Positions 6,728-9,630 of a DNA stretch of 9,630 nt are shown one piece after another. Below the pieces are notes generated by a model that worked only from the letters and a program-made list of their open reading frames with translations, was not told where the DNA came from and made no database searches. The position numbers and the translations under genes are program-made. How positions within the stretch are numbered: the stretch's first letter is position 1; every line of letters starts with the position of its first letter. The DNA is from Lachnospiraceae bacterium (lineage in GTDB: Bacteria; Bacillota; Clostridia; Lachnospirales; Lachnospiraceae): positions 1 through 9,630 of the forward strand of contig CAAHDV010000164.1 in NCBI GenBank assembly GCA_900770535.1. The letters are read 5' to 3'.

Positions 6728-8452
6728 TTACAATTTTTTTCCCATATAGTAGCGGTTTCCTTCCGCATCCTTTTTGAAACGGCACAGAAAATCATCATAT
6801 GCAATCCGGCTTTCCTCTGCATAATTGGCATGGGGCATATCATCCACCAAACCAAGAGTCAGCATTGGAACTCCATTTTTTCTCCATATAAAATACGTAA
6901 TCGGATAACACTCATATGTTTCATAATCCGTGCCCATTTCGTTTTCTTTTAACACATAGGCAAGGAACCGGTCAAGCTCGCATTCCGGATCGGATGGATG
7001 CGGGCTGACAGCGCCAAACGTCGGATCCTTTTTTCCGGCAAGAAAATATACCGGCATTCCTTTTATGTGTTCTGGAGCTCTTTCCGGCAGCTTCAACACA
7101 TTCGCGCCAGGATAAGCAAATCCGGACCAGGGTGATACTGCTGCAAAAATATCGGAAGCCTGGAATGCGCAGCACGCAGTCATGTATCCGCCGGAAGACT
7201 GGCCACAGGCGTAAATCCGTTCTGTATCCACCGCCTGTCTTTCCTCCAGATTGTTTAACATAGCACGGACAAACGGCATGCTGTCAATCTCTTTTCCGTT
7301 ATAGTTTCCATTCCAGAGACGCACGCCCCGGTATCCATCTTCCCGGATCTGATACAGATCTGCGGTAGGAAACAATGCAATAAATCCACGCTCTTCCGCC
7401 ACCAGGCTCATGTCAGTAATATCGAAAAAGCTTTGTCCGTTTCCACCTCTTCCGTGAAATACCACGACCACAGGAAGTGGTTTTTCTGACTTTGCAAATC
7501 GTTCTGGAATATACTCATACCATTCCCGCTTCATACCATCCACGATAATCTGGTGATAGGTCGCACCATTTTCTTTCATAGCAGGATTCCGATAATAACG
7601 AAGTACTTTATTTCCATACGAACGATGCCTTCTGGCTGCGCCAACGTAGGCCCATACGTCACTCAGAAGTTCTTCAGAAAGTTTTTCCAGACCATATCCC
7701 AGTGTCACCCGCACCTGGGCGATCTGCATATCATTTATGGAGGACGTTCTGGAAAGCAGCTGCGGCATATAAATTGCCGTTCCCCGTCCGTCATATAACG
7801 GCTGGCTCTGATCATGATTCTGACTGATCCAGTATTCTCTCATCCGTTTCAGGTCTTCTGTTTCATTTTCCTGTAAAAACCAGACCGGAAGCTGTGCCTG
7901 TTTTCCGGATATAAACAGCTCCTCGGACTGATTTCCCATGTCCAGGTCTGGCTGTATCTGTTCTCCTGACACATCGGCAACCGGACCGAAAAACGCGGCG
8001 CCGGACCAGTCACTTCCCATCACCATCATGGCTTTTATCACGGCCTGGCTGCCTTCCTCAAATCCCATTGCGTAAAAGCAGTCCTGCATAGCAACAAAGT
8101 ATTCCCGGCCCTGCAGCTTTTTGTATGCCGCATTGACCAGTGCTGCCGTTTTATCCTTTTCTTTCTCTGACCGGATCACCGCCGTCAGAACGCCCTGTTT
8201 CTCTACAAATTCGCAAATGCCATACTTCAGAAGAAATGTTTCTTCTGTCATGCTGCATGGTGATGCCATCACAACAACTGGATCATTGTTATTCCAGGAA
8301 TCCGGGATGTACACCAGCATCTTCCCGCTATATTCTGCTGCTTTCAAATCAAGGAAAAACGCTCCATGGATCTGGCATTTTTCCGGCGCCATAAGGTCCA
8401 CGGGAACCTCGCACTGTTTTTCCGGCAACTGAGCCCATCTTAATGTTTCCAC
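6728..8452 (-). CDS. Two-domain alpha/beta-hydrolase (esterase, PHB-depolymerase-like)
   Basis: The C-terminal half of this 574-residue protein (about 295-560) is an active-looking alpha/beta-hydrolase of the PHB depolymerase / feruloyl-esterase-like group. It shows VVVFHGRGG (329-337, oxyanion side), nucleophile elbow GQSSG (417-421, Ser419), acid Asp476 in AGKKDPTFG and His541 in MPHAN. The N-terminal half (about 40-200) looks like a second, degenerate hydrolase fold: KMLVYIPDSW, VVVMASPCSM, then AMGFEEGS (128-135), where the elbow serine is replaced by Glu132. There is no signal peptide, so it acts in the cytoplasm. The start is GTG at 8452, with AAAGGAGG seven bases upstream overlapping the transporter stop codon, which suggests translational coupling. 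It probably hydrolyses an ester or similar bond in whatever the transporter brings in; the substrate is unknown. The duplicated fold is inferred by motif alignment only. Confidence 0.85.
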   Translation of the reverse strand: METLRWAQLPEKQCEVPVDLMAPEKCQIHGAFFLDLKAAEYSGKMLVYIPDSWNNNDPVVVMASPCSMTEETFLLKYGICEFVEKQGVLTAVIRSEKEKDKTAALVNAAYKKLQGREYFVAMQDCFYAMGFEEGSQAVIKAMMVMGSDWSGAAFFGPVADVSGEQIQPDLDMGNQSEELFISGKQAQLPVWFLQENETEDLKRMREYWISQNHDQSQPLYDGRGTAIYMPQLLSRTSSINDMQIAQVRVTLGYGLEKLSEELLSDVWAYVGAARRHRSYGNKVLRYYRNPAMKENGATYHQIIVDGMKREWYEYIPERFAKSEKPLPVVVVFHGRGGNGQSFFDITDMSLVAEERGFIALFPTADLYQIREDGYRGVRLWNGNYNGKEIDSMPFVRAMLNNLEERQAVDTERIYACGQSSGGYMTACCAFQASDIFAAVSPWSGFAYPGANVLKLPERAPEHIKGMPVYFLAGKKDPTFGAVSPHPSDPECELDRFLAYVLKENEMGTDYETYECYPITYFIWRKNGVPMLTLGLVDDMPHANYAEESRIAYDDFLCRFKKDAEGNRYYMGKKL

Positions 8453-8459
8453 TTCGTTT

Positions 8460-8467
8460 CCTCCTTT
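8460..8467 (-). promoter_or_regulatory. Ribosome binding site overlapping the transporter stop
   Basis: Minus strand AAAGGAGG shares bases with the TAA stop of the transporter (8468-8466) and lies seven bases before the GTG start at 8452. It decides the GTG start and ties esterase translation to that of the transporter. Confidence 0.8.
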
Positions 8468-9617
8468 AAAATGCCGGATAAATTGTCATGATCCAGGCTA
8501 CATTTACAATCGTCAGGATGATAGATGGCAGAATGCTCATCTTAATCATATCTTTCTGGCTGTAACCGCCAAGTCCCATAACCATATTTACGGTTGCGGT
8601 TGCCATTGGCGTCATAAAGGATGCCAGGGATCCGGATAAGGTTAAAAGCATCGGACCAATCGGGTTGCATCCGATGGCATTGCAGGTCAAAATCGCGATC
8701 GGTGCAAAAATATTGGAAACAGCACGGTTATTCATAAACTGGGTCAAGATAAACGGTACAAAGAAAAATACCAGGCCAATGATGTAACCGTTCGTGGTAT
8801 TACCGATCATTTTTGCTACTGCTGCACCTACTGCTTCGCCTGCTCCGGTTGCTGTAAGGGCATTTCCCATAGCCAACACGCCTACATACATCATCACGAT
8901 TCCGCCCAGAGACGCTGCTGCATAAGCTTCTTTAGAAGATAACACGCCAGTAGCGCAAATAACCAGCGCACCGATCAGTGTAATGATCCAGGACGGAACC
9001 TGAATGGTATCCGCCAGCAAAAGTCCAACGATCACAAACAGGAAAGTTCCATAACCAACTACTTCTTTAAACGGAGATAATACTTTCTGTTCTTTTTCTT
9101 TTCCCTTTGTTTCCTGTACCTTTACCGGAGCAAGATCCGGGCTGAATTTCGGTGCGAGAAATGCCGCGTACAGGCAGATCACAACCAGGCTTGGAAGACG
9201 CGCAATCATCGGATCCCAGAAACCAAGCTGATAGCCCTCTGCTCCGTTGGATTCCAGAAATCCGTTATACTGGGCAAAGGTTGCCGCGCTTCCACCGATT
9301 GGAAGCGTTGCGCAGGTTGCAATGGATACAATACCAACCGCAAAGAGCATTTTTGAACGGCTGAATCCCATATTGTCACACATGGCAAAAATGATCGGGA
9401 ACATAATTGCAAACGCTGCGGAAGAACTTCCGGAAATCTGTGATAACAGCATGGTTATCAGAACATATCCAAATAAAATCATAGAGAAAGAACCTTTGCT
9501 GATTTTATTCACCAGCGCGGAAACCTTGTGAACCGCCTGGGTTCTGGATAATCCCTCAGAAACAATAAACATGGTTGCCATCACAATCGTATTGGAGTTG
9601 GAAAAACCAGCCAGTGC
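8466..9617 (-). CDS. SLC13/DASS-type anion transporter (N-terminus missing)
   Basis: This is a polytopic membrane protein of the ion-transporter superfamily (DASS/SLC13 type), a family that takes up di- or tricarboxylates, usually with sodium. The reading frame is open to the right edge; 383 native codons are visible, starting ALAGFSNSNTI. The GTG at 9584 and ATG at 9581 are internal to a membrane helix, so they are not the start. Roughly the first 50-90 residues of a 430-480-residue family member are lost. Supporting motifs are QISGSSSAAFAIMFPI, ATLPIGGSAATFAQYNGF, NNRAVSNIFAPIAI and SFMTPMATATVNMVMGLGGY, the two helix-hairpin/unwound-helix regions in each half that bind ion and carboxylate. 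It lies 13 bp upstream of the esterase and very likely shares a transcript, making it the uptake step for the cluster. Whether it carries di- or tricarboxylates cannot be told. Confidence 0.85.
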   Translation of the reverse strand, partial: ALAGFSNSNTIVMATMFIVSEGLSRTQAVHKVSALVNKISKGSFSMILFGYVLITMLLSQISGSSSAAFAIMFPIIFAMCDNMGFSRSKMLFAVGIVSIATCATLPIGGSAATFAQYNGFLESNGAEGYQLGFWDPMIARLPSLVVICLYAAFLAPKFSPDLAPVKVQETKGKEKEQKVLSPFKEVVGYGTFLFVIVGLLLADTIQVPSWIITLIGALVICATGVLSSKEAYAAASLGGIVMMYVGVLAMGNALTATGAGEAVGAAVAKMIGNTTNGYIIGLVFFFVPFILTQFMNNRAVSNIFAPIAILTCNAIGCNPIGPMLLTLSGSLASFMTPMATATVNMVMGLGGYSQKDMIKMSILPSIILTIVNVAWIMTIYPAF

Positions 9618-9630
9618 AGATCGGAAGAGC
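9618..9630 (+). other. Illumina adapter remnant at contig end
   Basis: The final 13 bases are AGATCGGAAGAGC, identical to the universal stem of Illumina TruSeq-type adapters in read-through orientation. It sits exactly at the window end inside an otherwise coding stretch. The codons it adds to the transporter (LFRS on the minus strand) should be discarded. Confidence 0.93.

Noticed and set aside
9579..9584. GTG at 9584 or ATG at 9581 as the start of the transporter
   Set aside because: The frame stays open upstream with sensible membrane-protein sequence (ALAGFSNSNTI), there is no ribosome binding site, and the conserved N-terminal helices would be missing. The gene is simply cut by the contig end.
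1..9630. Insertion sequence, CRISPR array, tRNA or rRNA, prophage or defence genes
   Set aside because: No transposase, regularly spaced repeats, RNA-gene signatures or phage/defence motifs are visible; the window is metabolic and regulatory throughout.

Overview
The window looks like a piece of a low-to-mid GC Gram-positive chromosome, most likely a gut-type Clostridia (Lachnospiraceae-like). The grounds are dense one-strand coding, strong AGGAGG ribosome binding sites, compact hairpin-plus-T-tract terminators, and a fermenter-like set of hydratases and aldolases with no oxygenases. The taxon is an inference. Every gene I can support lies on the minus strand, so transcription runs from high to low coordinates. 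The last 13 bases (9618-9630) are an exact Illumina adapter stem, so the right edge is very probably a contig end with untrimmed adapter.

Right block (9617 to 6728): a SLC13/DASS-type anion transporter, cut at its N-terminus by the contig end, is followed after 13 bp by a two-domain alpha/beta-hydrolase (esterase). The esterase starts with GTG, and its ribosome binding site overlaps the transporter stop codon. A hairpin terminator closes this unit.

Middle block (6682 to 4841): a LysR-type regulator, then a well-initiated 33-residue small ORF, then a TRIC/UPF0126 membrane protein. The block ends in a strong 16-bp-stem terminator.

Left block (4791 to 1): a promoter with a perfect TATAAT -10, and a LysR-type T-N11-A dyad centred near -55, precede a tight four-gene operon. 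The genes are an RraA-family aldolase/decarboxylase-like protein, a complete monomeric aconitase with its three Fe-S cysteines, a PrpF-family allylic isomerase, and a second aconitase-superfamily hydratase (YbhJ-like) that runs off the left edge.

Working model (inference): the transporter imports a di- or tricarboxylate, or an ester the hydrolase can cleave. Dehydration, double-bond isomerisation and rehydration by hydratase/isomerase/hydratase then move a hydroxyl group along the carbon skeleton, and the RraA-type enzyme splits or decarboxylates the product. The LysR protein is a good candidate activator. Four of these families (LysR, PrpF-like, DASS transporter, YbhJ-like) also occur together in the little-characterised ybhD-ybhH-ybhI-ybhJ region of E. 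coli. The aconitase, RraA protein and esterase are additions here. The substrate cannot be read from the sequence.
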